Shown one piece after another: positions 44,206 to 52,058 of a DNA stretch of 64,000 nt. Below the pieces are notes generated by a model. It was not told where the DNA came from and made no database searches. It worked only from the letters and a program-made list of their open reading frames with translations. A program made the position numbers and the translations under genes. Every line of letters starts with the position of its first letter. The stretch's first letter is position 1. This DNA is from Pseudomonas fluorescens (lineage in GTDB: Bacteria > Pseudomonadota > Gammaproteobacteria > Pseudomonadales > Pseudomonadaceae), in NCBI RefSeq assembly GCF_002022275.1, contig NZ_MSDF01000025.1, positions 134,775-198,774 of the forward strand. The letters run 5' to 3'.

Positions 44206-45627
44206 ATGATCCGACCCTCGGCGTTGCTAATGTTATGCCTGACGTTACTGCTGCCCATGGCGGCGGTTGCACGTCTGGACGGGCCGCTGGAAGTGACTAA
44301 GCCCGGCAAGGTGCGTGACCTGGCGCAAATTCGCAGCAGCCGAACCTTGCGCGTGCTGGTCAACCAGAGCCGAAACAGTTCGGGTGAAGTCCAGGGCCAG
44401 GCCATTGGTGTCGAATACCATCGCCTGCGTGCCTTCGAGCAGTACTTGAACGGCCACGCCCGTGATGGCGAAGAAATCAACCTCAAGATCATTCCAAAGG
44501 CCAAGGACCAGCTACTCGGCGCGCTGGCCCGTGGCGAAGGCGATCTGGTGGCGCCCGGTGAGTTGCTGGATGTGAAGGCTGCGCACAAAATCAGCACCAG
44601 CGACCCGATCGCCAGCGATGTGCCGTTGTGGCTGGTGGGCGTGAAAGGGGAGCGGCGGTTTACCAGGCTGGAGCAGCTTTCCGGGCGTACGCTGGCGCTG
44701 ACCACTGGCAGCGCGGCGGCGGATGCGATCAGCCAGGTCAACCAGAAACTGGCCTTGCACAAGCAGCCGCCGGTGAAGGTGGAATGGGTTGACCCGACGT
44801 TGGCGGTGGAAGATGTGCTGGAAATGGTTCAGGCGGGAATTTTCCACCTGACCATCGTCGAAAAGCCGATTGCCGAACGCTGGTCGAAAATCCTGCCCAA
44901 GTTGCGGTTTGATCGACAGGTGGTGATCAGTGAGCCGGGCGACGAGTATTGGTTTGTACGCCAGGATGCCTCGATGTTGCGCGCCAGCATTGATCGTTTT
45001 CTCAAGACTTACAGAACCCCGTCTGACCAGGACGTAGCGTTCCAGCGCATCTACCGACGCCTCTATCAGGTGCGCAACCCGTTGGCCCGCGCCGACCGCC
45101 AGCGCCTGGAAAAACTGCGTCCGGTCCTGCAAAAACACGCCCGCGAGCAGGGCATGGACTGGTTGAACCTCGCTGCCCTGGCCTTCAAGGAATCTGCGCT
45201 GGACCCCGGCGCGCGCAGCAGCGGAGGCCCGACCGGGCTGATGCAGATCACGCCTTCGGCGGCGCAGCGGGTGGGCGTCAATAATATCGAGAGTCTCGAC
45301 AGCAATGTTCAGGCGGGCGCCCGGTACCTGGCGATGATTCGTCGCAAGTTTTTTTCCAGCCCCAAACTGAATGAACGTGAACGCATGGCGTTTGTGCTGG
45401 CGGCTTACAACATGGGGCCTGAACGGGTGCAGGGCATGCGCGCTGAAGCGCGTCGCCGTGGTCTCAACCCGAACCAATGGTTCTTTCAGGTCGAGCGCAT
45501 TGCCATGGAGCAAGTCGGGATGGGCGGCGTCAGCTATGTGAATAGCGTCAACAAGTACTACTTGGCATTTGATCGGGAACGGGAGTCCCTTGAGCCGTCA
45601 ACGCCCAAAATTGCCTCTCGAAAATAA
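44206..45627 (+). CDS. MltF-type membrane-bound lytic transglycosylase
   Basis: A 473-residue periplasmic protein: signal peptide (about 1-22), a substrate-binding-protein-like domain (SRTLRVLVNQSRNSSG to ~275) and a C-terminal SLT lytic transglycosylase domain with the catalytic Glu in AFKESALDPGARSSGG near residue 330, GLMQITPSAAQRVGV and AYNMGPERV. It cleaves peptidoglycan to 1,6-anhydro products. GGAG precedes the ATG. It may not be the main MltF of the species, so no symbol is given. Confidence 0.88.
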   Translation: MIRPSALLMLCLTLLLPMAAVARLDGPLEVTKPGKVRDLAQIRSSRTLRVLVNQSRNSSGEVQGQAIGVEYHRLRAFEQYLNGHARDGEEINLKIIPKAKDQLLGALARGEGDLVAPGELLDVKAAHKISTSDPIASDVPLWLVGVKGERRFTRLEQLSGRTLALTTGSAAADAISQVNQKLALHKQPPVKVEWVDPTLAVEDVLEMVQAGIFHLTIVEKPIAERWSKILPKLRFDRQVVISEPGDEYWFVRQDASMLRASIDRFLKTYRTPSDQDVAFQRIYRRLYQVRNPLARADRQRLEKLRPVLQKHAREQGMDWLNLAALAFKESALDPGARSSGGPTGLMQITPSAAQRVGVNNIESLDSNVQAGARYLAMIRRKFFSSPKLNERERMAFVLAAYNMGPERVQGMRAEARRRGLNPNQWFFQVERIAMEQVGMGGVSYVNSVNKYYLAFDRERESLEPSTPKIASRK

Positions 45628-45730
45628 TCTAATTTATCGATATGTATTAGGCATTATTTGCGCTTTTATCATTGGTTAATCCGATTAAGATGGCGGCCAA
45701 CAGACCTCTACTTTAAAAAGGATTATCGCC

Positions 45731-46165
45731 ATGAGCCCACTGATCAACCGCATCCTGTTCACCCGCGCCGGTTATGGCTTGACCATCCTGCGGATTTTCG
45801 TCGGCATCATTTTCGCTGCCCACGGGTCGCAAAAACTCTTCGGCTGGTTTGGCGGCTACGGCCTGGCAGGCACTGCGCAGTGGATGGAAAGCATCGGCCT
45901 TGCACCGGGCACTTTGATGGCTGTGTTGTCGGGCGGCACTGAGTTCTTCGCGGGCCTGGCACTGATCATCGGCTTGTTGGCGCGTCCCGCGGCGTTGGGG
46001 CTGACTATCCTGTCGCTGGTGGCGATTTTCTCGGTGCATATCCATAACGGGCTTTTCATGGCCAACAACGGTTATGAATTCGCATTGGCCTTACTCGGCG
46101 GTTCGTTGGCTGTGCTGGTGGAAGGGGCTGGAAAACTGTCTGCTGACCGCGCCATTGCCCGCTGA
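45731..46165 (+). CDS. DoxX-family membrane protein
   Basis: A 144-residue inner-membrane protein with four hydrophobic segments. The DoxX hallmark is RIFVGIIFAAHGSQKLFGWF near residues 22-41, followed by GGTEFFAGLALIIGLLARP. Relatives are linked to redox or thiol stress; function here is unknown. AAAAAGGATTATCGCC precedes the ATG and a terminator follows, so it is probably monocistronic. Confidence 0.9.
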   Translation: MSPLINRILFTRAGYGLTILRIFVGIIFAAHGSQKLFGWFGGYGLAGTAQWMESIGLAPGTLMAVLSGGTEFFAGLALIIGLLARPAALGLTILSLVAIFSVHIHNGLFMANNGYEFALALLGGSLAVLVEGAGKLSADRAIAR

Positions 46166-46195
46166 AACGTGGGAAAAATCCACGCACCAGACCGG

Positions 46196-46222
46196 AAAAG
46201 GCCCGCTATAAGCGGGCCTTTT
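46196..46222 (+). terminator. Rho-independent terminator after the DoxX gene
   Basis: A 12-bp stem (AAAAGGCCCGCT / AGCGGGCCTTTT) with a 3-base loop, 30 bases after the stop. Confidence 0.88.
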
Positions 46223-46437
46223 CATTGCGCGGGATTCTTGACATGGCCCTATCGGCTTCTCTAGGATGGCTCTCATGCGCCGATTTAAACAGCTAATTGC
46301 GGGGCGCCACCGGGACTCGATACAGCCCGACAGAAACATGCACTCTTGATAGAGGCAGGTTTCGAAATTCCGCTAAAGCGCTGGTTCGGTGTTGCCTCTC
46401 ACCTGCCCGCAGACTTTTGAGGCAGAGACACGACACA

Positions 46438-46746
46438 ATGAATGCACTACGCCCCCTCATACGCCTGGCCCCGATCACTGCGGGCCTGACTCAACGCAAT
46501 CCAAAAATTCTCCTCGGCGGAAAGCACCAGCCAACGCTATTGCGCTACCTGGATGGCTGGCCACGCCGCACTGGGCGGCCTTCAGCGTTTCTGATTCAGT
46601 TTGTTGAAGAGGGTGATTCGCTGGCGCGCTTTGCCAGCAACAGCTTTGACCTCGCCGTTATCCAGGCGCCCAGTGCCGACGCCGCCGAAGAAGTGATTCG
46701 CCAACTGACGCGTATTGCCCGCCAGGGGCTGATTACCCGTCGCTGA
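46438..46746 (+). CDS. Hypothetical protein, possible methyltransferase remnant
   Basis: A 102-residue protein of unknown function. MNALRPLIRLAPIT (46438) follows GAGGCAGAGACA. The C-terminal part, LARFASNSFDLAVIQAPSAD and EEVIRQLTRIARQGLIT, recalls motif IV and the following helix of class I methyltransferases, but no glycine-rich SAM loop is present. It could be a small stand-alone fold or a shortened relic. It is convergent with the Gld-like operon, 16 bases apart. Confidence 0.6.
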   Translation: MNALRPLIRLAPITAGLTQRNPKILLGGKHQPTLLRYLDGWPRRTGRPSAFLIQFVEEGDSLARFASNSFDLAVIQAPSADAAEEVIRQLTRIARQGLITRR

Positions 46747-46762
46747 TTGGTTTTTCAGACCC

Positions 46763-48508
46763 TCAGTGAGGTGCAGTGGCTGCCGCGAATCGGCGTCGGC
46801 GCTGGAGCAGAAACAGTATCCAGGCGATTAGACAGAGCAGTAGCGGAACGGGAAGAATCATCAGCAGTTTGAGGATTTTTTCAGTTCGATGTACTTGCGC
46901 GTAGGTCTCGACATTGAGCGCGTGCAACTCCATGGGCAGTCGCAGACGCTCTTTATTGAGTGCTTGCAACTGGGTATTGGTATTCACCGCTTGGGTCACT
47001 ACGCCTTTGCTCGGCGGAGCCAGTCGTTGCCACTCTTGCTCCGTCTGCTCCAGCCGTCGTTCCCGTTCGCCGGCCTGTTGCGCATAGGCCTGCGCCGCTG
47101 CCTCGCGCATCTGTTCCAGTGGGTATGCCGACTGGCTGGCTACCGCCGGGGGCCGGATGTTTGCAAGCGCATCAGGAGCCACCAGGTTGTCCAGGGTATT
47201 GAGGATAAACAACGCGTTGTCGTTGGGGCCCGAATTGATAACAGCGTCTGCGAGCAAGTCCGTGTCGGTCACCACCACCACCTGGATGTGCGCGGCTTTT
47301 TGCAAACCGGATGAGACCCCGTTGATGCCGTCCGGAAATGCCGAATAGGCCGGTCCTTCGAGTCGAGCCGCGATGACGTGCTGTTGCGCCCCATCCGATA
47401 TCTTGTGGGTGAATGAGTCAAACGTGGTCGCCGATGCAAATTGCGTGGCATCCATCAGTGCGGACTGCCTGGAGCTACGCAGCAACGGGGTAAGCGTTGT
47501 ACGGCTTTTTTTGATACGCGAGAGTGCACCGCTGCTCGAAACGATCACCGAGCCCAGTTTCCTGGTGCTGATATCGTCTGCCGCCATCGCCTGTCGCGTT
47601 AAATTCAATCTGGCCGGGTGGATTACCGTCGGCTCGCCCTGACCGACTGTGGCCGATGAGGCGTAGAGACTGTCGACCAGCAATTTATCCATAGGCATCT
47701 GTACGCCCCAGGCTGTCAGCAAGCCGTCCAGTCGTGAGTCCAAGGGGGCAGCGTTCGCCTCCATTTCGCTCATGGGATCGATAAAGATCATCAGCTTGCC
47801 TCCCCTCAATACAAACTGTTCGATCGCATACAAAGTGTGTTCCGGCAGTGCGCGCGGGTGCACGACCATGAGTGTTGTGATCGATTCAGGGATTTGTTCG
47901 ATCTTCGCTGCCAGGTCTATCACGTTGAAATGCTGATGTATTTGCTCCAGCACCTGGCCCGCGGACTCCGCCAGTGCCAACCCGGACACCAGGCCGATCA
48001 CAGGAGGCTCAGGTTGCTTCAATTTGTGGATCAGGTGGCTGATTTCATACTCAAGGAAAGCTTCGCGCCCAGGGCTGAAGGCTTCTATGCGCTGTGCAAC
48101 CTGGCCTGCACGGGTGCCAATCAGGCCCAAAAAGCCTTGCGTGTCATCCAGACCGAACAGGCCGGCTTTGTAGGCATCCTCTGAATAAGGTGCGGGATCG
48201 ATCACGTGCAGGTTGATCATGCCGTTGGCGGCTTTTTCATATTCCTTAAGCAGGTCTGCCACGTGTTCGCCATAGCGTTTCATCGCCTGATTTTTTTTTG
48301 CGCCGTTGCGTGAGTTGAAATAATACAAGTCCACCGGGCTTTCCAGCTCGGTCAACAACTGCCGTGCGGACGGCGAAAGCGTATGGTTTTTTTGGTGTGA
48401 AAGGTCCCAGCGGATATCGGGAAGATTGTTTATCCAGACCAGATTAAATGCCAGAAACAGTAACGATATGACTGCAAGTGTCATACCCGTAAGTAGCGCG
48501 GACCGCAT
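46763..48508 (-). CDS. GldG-like ABC-associated protein
   Basis: A 581-residue protein with an N-terminal membrane helix (about 7-26) and a C-terminal one (about 550-570). Between lies a periplasmic domain with the GldG feel: ESPVDLYYFNSR, YGEHVADLLKEYE, GLVSGLALAESAG and FVLRGGKLMIFIDPMSEM. It probably partners the permease and ATPase upstream in the operon. AAGGA lies nine bases before ATG. A run of nine A on the coding strand (48291-48299) falls at codons for AKKN. Confidence 0.78.
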   Translation of the reverse strand: MRSALLTGMTLAVISLLFLAFNLVWINNLPDIRWDLSHQKNHTLSPSARQLLTELESPVDLYYFNSRNGAKKNQAMKRYGEHVADLLKEYEKAANGMINLHVIDPAPYSEDAYKAGLFGLDDTQGFLGLIGTRAGQVAQRIEAFSPGREAFLEYEISHLIHKLKQPEPPVIGLVSGLALAESAGQVLEQIHQHFNVIDLAAKIEQIPESITTLMVVHPRALPEHTLYAIEQFVLRGGKLMIFIDPMSEMEANAAPLDSRLDGLLTAWGVQMPMDKLLVDSLYASSATVGQGEPTVIHPARLNLTRQAMAADDISTRKLGSVIVSSSGALSRIKKSRTTLTPLLRSSRQSALMDATQFASATTFDSFTHKISDGAQQHVIAARLEGPAYSAFPDGINGVSSGLQKAAHIQVVVVTDTDLLADAVINSGPNDNALFILNTLDNLVAPDALANIRPPAVASQSAYPLEQMREAAAQAYAQQAGERERRLEQTEQEWQRLAPPSKGVVTQAVNTNTQLQALNKERLRLPMELHALNVETYAQVHRTEKILKLLMILPVPLLLCLIAWILFLLQRRRRFAAATAPH

Positions 48509-48522
48509 ACGTTGCTTCCTTC

Positions 48523-49248
48523 TCAGCTGGCTTTGCCGTTAAGTGTGACGGTCGTTGCACAGAGAAATGCAAGGATCATGCTGATGAAGTACAAACTGTC
48601 ACGAAGTGTCAGTTTTCCATTGTCGATAGCGTCGAAGCGTGAAAGTGGGTTTATTTTGATCAAGCTGTCGATTAGCCAGATGGGGGCCTGATGATCAAGT
48701 GCGTCCAAAATCGAATACAGCCCACTGGCGATAAGCAGCAAACCCAGCGTCATCAGGAAAACAACAATACGGTGACGCGTCAGCACGCAGATGAAACAAC
48801 CGACGGACAGGTAACTCCCCGCCAGCAACCAACTGCTGAGAAATTGTGAGGCGATAACGCTATTGTCTGCAGCGCCGAGATAGTTGGCAGCAAGCACTAC
48901 AGGAAACGTCAGCACTACGGCGATGCCGCATACGACCCACGCGGCCAGAAACTTGCCGATGACAAGTTCTGCTGCAGTAAGGGGCAGCGTTTTCATCAGT
49001 TCACGCAGGCTGATATTTTGCTCGTCTGACCATAGTTGTGTCGACAGCGTGGGTATCAGCAGCAGATAAAGCCAGGGATGTAAGTGAAAGAACACGCGTA
49101 AATCACCGCTGTTGTTCTCCACCCATTGGCTTGCGTGCAATCCCAGTGAGGTGCTGAGCACCAGGAACGCGGCAACACTCACGTAAGTGCCTGGCGTGCA
49201 GGCATAACTGACGAGTTGGCGCTTGAAAATGACGGGTAGCCGTTTCAA
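48523..49248 (-). CDS. ABC transporter permease (GldF/NosY-like)
   Basis: A 241-residue membrane protein with six hydrophobic segments. Typical phrases are RLPVIFKRQLVSYACTPGTY, WSDEQNISLRELMKTLPLTA and LVIGKFLAAWVV, as in ABC-2 type permeases of Gld/Nos systems. TTG 49248 was chosen because AGGAGG lies ~6 bases upstream and the codon overlaps the ATPase stop as TTGA, a clear coupling signal. Substrate unknown. Confidence 0.8.
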   Translation of the reverse strand: MKRLPVIFKRQLVSYACTPGTYVSVAAFLVLSTSLGLHASQWVENNSGDLRVFFHLHPWLYLLLIPTLSTQLWSDEQNISLRELMKTLPLTAAELVIGKFLAAWVVCGIAVVLTFPVVLAANYLGAADNSVIASQFLSSWLLAGSYLSVGCFICVLTRHRIVVFLMTLGLLLIASGLYSILDALDHQAPIWLIDSLIKINPLSRFDAIDNGKLTLRDSLYFISMILAFLCATTVTLNGKAS

Positions 49249-50171
49249 AGCGAGGCCTCCTGGCTCAAGTGGTGAACGACTTCGTTCAGGCGACCTGGCT
49301 CCAGGCTTAAGGACGTGATGTCCCAACCGCGACTGGCGATCAGTGCATTGATATGGGAATAAATGGCATGCCCCGGCATCGCAAGTACGGTCACCGTACC
49401 TGGTGCCTGTCGATCTTCTTCTATGCCTGCAACGCCGGGTAATACGGCGAGTGCCAGTAAGTCCAACGGCGTTTTTGCCGCCAGCGTGACGGATTGAAAG
49501 TGTCGGGAACTGCGTTGGAGTTCGTGCAGCGGAGTATCTGATATCAACCTGCCGTTTGCGATAACCAGCGCGCGCGTGCAGAGGTTCGACAGTTCGTCGC
49601 AGTGGCGAGACGCAATAATCACTGTCATCTCTTCAATCAATGACTGGATCAGTGTTTTGAACTTGATTCGTTGATCCGTGCCCACGCCTTCCGTTGGTTC
49701 GTCCAGCAAGAGCAGGCTTGGTGTATGCAGGATGGCTTGAGCGATGGCAACGTTGCGTTTCATACTTGGAGAGAGTGCATTGATGGGCGTGTTGAACACG
49801 GGCAACAAGTCTAGTCGCGCGGCTGCACGCGCTACTCGCTCGCGCTTTTCAGCCCCGCTGAAGCCCCGGACTTCTGCAATAAAGTTCAGTACACCTTTGA
49901 CGGATAACACGTGATGGCTGAGCCCGCCTTGAAGTTGATAACCCACCGCTTGCTTTACTTGAAGTGGATGGGTGTGAAGACTCATTCCCGCAATACCAAT
50001 ATGCCCGGAAGTTGGTTTGGCTAATCCGCCAATCAAGTTCAGTAACGTCGTTTTGCCCGCGCCCTGTCCTCCAAAAATACCTATGCATTCTCGGTGTTGC
50101 GCGCAAAACGAAAGATCGGTGATCACCTCTCTTTTGCCCAAATGCTTGGTCAGGTTACTTATTTCGAGCAT
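49245..50171 (-). CDS. ABC transporter ATP-binding protein (GldA-like)
   Basis: A 308-residue ATPase. Walker A GIFGGQGAGKTTLLNL lies near residue 30, Walker B LLLLDEPTEGVG near residue 155 and the H-loop His in IASRHCDEL near residue 185. The signature loop is divergent (ALSPSMKRNVAIAQA in place of LSGGQ), as is common in this subfamily. The C-terminal ~90 residues form an extra domain. MLEISNLTKHLG (50171) was chosen. First gene of the three-gene Gld-like operon. Confidence 0.85.
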   Translation of the reverse strand: MLEISNLTKHLGKREVITDLSFCAQHRECIGIFGGQGAGKTTLLNLIGGLAKPTSGHIGIAGMSLHTHPLQVKQAVGYQLQGGLSHHVLSVKGVLNFIAEVRGFSGAEKRERVARAAARLDLLPVFNTPINALSPSMKRNVAIAQAILHTPSLLLLDEPTEGVGTDQRIKFKTLIQSLIEEMTVIIASRHCDELSNLCTRALVIANGRLISDTPLHELQRSSRHFQSVTLAAKTPLDLLALAVLPGVAGIEEDRQAPGTVTVLAMPGHAIYSHINALIASRGWDITSLSLEPGRLNEVVHHLSQEASL

Positions 50172-50412
50172 TGTGTTACCGCGTGAGTGTGGTAGGCGTA
50201 TTGGAGAAGCGCTGGCGATGAAGGCTGAAGCGTTAAAAAGGTTACGTTTAATGACTGAGTTTGTGAATGCGGTGGCGGACATCTCAGAAAAGTCCTACAC
50301 CGAGCTTGATAACTTGCTGAAACAATTGTGAGATCTCGACGCTTCTAAATGCTCGGATGTTTATCTAATGTTTTAGGTAAGGTTTGCTCTTTTGTGATGA
50401 GGCCTGATTACT

Positions 50413-51414
50413 ATGATGCTTCTACGTACCCTTGTTCTTGAACGCAGTGGTCAGGACGCTCCGGTCAACGGTGCACTGCTCTGTGGTTTTGCAGTGGCCC
50501 AGACCGCTTCCAACTTTCTTGTTTACAGCCTGGATGAAGAAACCGAACCCGGTAACTCCCGTGTCTATATCGCGGCATTGCGTAAGAAGCTCGACCGATA
50601 TTTTCTGGGCGGTGTCGAGTCCAAGGAAGACCTGCAAGTGGCCATGCAGGTGTTTAAGCAAATTTTGACGGCAGCCGCAGCGTCCGGAGCGAAGGCAGGT
50701 GCTGCAGTGGAGGCGGCAGTGCCCTTTCACTTTATCGATTTGAAAGGCTGCAAGCTGCCGCCTGCAAGGCCTGAGGACCATCACTCGGTAATCATCAAGA
50801 AAGCGTTGGTGATGAAGGTGATTACCCTGGGCATCGCTGCGCCTGCGCTGCCGGCGATCGAAAGCGCTGCGCTGATCGTGCCGTCCATTCGCTTTTCTTC
50901 GCAAATGGTTGCGCCCATCAGAAACGCAACCCCCTCTCAGCCCACGCAGCCATCCGAGCATGTGTTTGTTGAAGCCGAACCATCGGATTCCGTGGATGAC
51001 GTGCCTGCGGTGGAGCCGGTTGAAGCGCAGGCGCCGCCTGCCGACGTTGAGCGCGGTGAATCAACCCCGCTGAAGCTGCCCGCCCCGATGGAGCCTGCTT
51101 CATTGCAGGAGGTCGACAGCACGCTCACCAATCTTGCCAAAGTGGCGCAAGAGTTGACGCAACAAAAACGTGCAGTCACTGAGCGAGAGGAAATGCTCGA
51201 GCAGTGGCAGGCTCGATTGCAGCAGACGCAAAGTGACCTGGATGAAAAAGGTCGTGGCCTGGAGCAGCGCGACGCACAACTGCATAGCCAAAAAGAGGAG
51301 GCTGACCAGCAGGCTGAAAAGATGACGCTGGCAATGGCGCATTTGTCCGGTATGCGCCAGCGTTTACGCAGCGCGCTGCTTGAACTGGACCAGGCCCTTG
51401 AGGGTCAAGGCTGA
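50413..51414 (+). CDS. Hypothetical protein with C-terminal coiled coil
   Basis: A 333-residue protein of unknown function. Residues ~1-90 look globular (GFAVAQTASNFLVYSLDEET, VAMQVFKQILTAAAASG); ~165-225 are Pro/Glu/Ala-rich and probably disordered; ~235-325 form a strong heptad coiled coil (EREEMLEQWQARLQQTQSDL). No signal peptide or membrane helix. It could be a scaffold or filament-forming protein. ATG 50413 and 50416 are both possible; the ribosome-binding site is weak. It lies 120 bases before greB. Confidence 0.7.
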   Translation: MMLLRTLVLERSGQDAPVNGALLCGFAVAQTASNFLVYSLDEETEPGNSRVYIAALRKKLDRYFLGGVESKEDLQVAMQVFKQILTAAAASGAKAGAAVEAAVPFHFIDLKGCKLPPARPEDHHSVIIKKALVMKVITLGIAAPALPAIESAALIVPSIRFSSQMVAPIRNATPSQPTQPSEHVFVEAEPSDSVDDVPAVEPVEAQAPPADVERGESTPLKLPAPMEPASLQEVDSTLTNLAKVAQELTQQKRAVTEREEMLEQWQARLQQTQSDLDEKGRGLEQRDAQLHSQKEEADQQAEKMTLAMAHLSGMRQRLRSALLELDQALEGQG

Positions 51415-51534
51415 ATCAGAAGAGGTCTGCGGTCTGGCTACTTTCCCGGGTTCATTTATCATCAACCCCTGCCAGCCGACGCCAAGGCATGACGCCGTAG
51501 CGTTTCGGCACCGTTGGACATTGCCTGGGGATGC

Positions 51535-52014
51535 ATGCGTTTGAGTACCAAGCTGATTACCAAAGAAGGCCATGAAGCGCTGAAAAAGGAGCTGGATTAT
51601 CTGTGGCGTGAAAAGCGTCCGGATACCACGCGCAAAGTAACGTGGGCGGCCTCGCTGGGGGATCGCAGCGAAAACGCTGACTACCAGTACAACAAAAAAC
51701 TGCTGCGTGAGATCGACCGGCGGGTGCGATATCTGCGCAAACGCCTGGAAGACATGCGCGTGGTGGAGTACATGCCCGAGCAGGAGGGCAAAGTGTTTTT
51801 CGGCGCTTGGGTGGATATTGAAAACGAGCAGGGCGAGACCAAGCGGTTTCGCATTGTGGGGTATGACGAGATCTACGATCGAATGGATTACATCTCTATC
51901 GACTCGCCCATGGCCCGGGCGCTGTTGCGCAAGGAAGTCGATGATGAGGCGATGGTGCAGACTCCAAGCGGAGAAGTGTGCTGGTGGATTACCGGAATCG
52001 AGTATGTGAAGTAG
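51535..52014 (+). CDS. greB: Transcription elongation factor GreB
   Basis: A ~159-residue factor that stimulates RNA cleavage in backtracked RNA polymerase. N-terminal coiled coil with LITKEGHEALKKELDYLW and the acidic tip LGDRSENADYQYNKK; C-terminal FKBP-like domain with VGYDEIYDRMDYISIDSPMA. ATG 51535 follows GGGG; a TTG at 51541 would give the shorter form. The order greB-ybbP-ybbA-tesA is conserved in P. aeruginosa. Confidence 0.93.
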   Translation: MRLSTKLITKEGHEALKKELDYLWREKRPDTTRKVTWAASLGDRSENADYQYNKKLLREIDRRVRYLRKRLEDMRVVEYMPEQEGKVFFGAWVDIENEQGETKRFRIVGYDEIYDRMDYISIDSPMARALLRKEVDDEAMVQTPSGEVCWWITGIEYVK

Positions 52015-52017
52015 GCG

Positions 52018-52053
52018 AATGGCCCGCTCTCTGAGTAGAGGTGCGGGCCATTT
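52018..52053. terminator. Terminator between greB and the convergent permease gene
   Basis: AATGGCCCGC / GCGGGCCATT, ten pairs, with a 16-base loop, just after the greB stop; short T-run (TTTGCG) on the plus side. Confidence 0.7.
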
Positions 52054-52058
52054 GCGTT

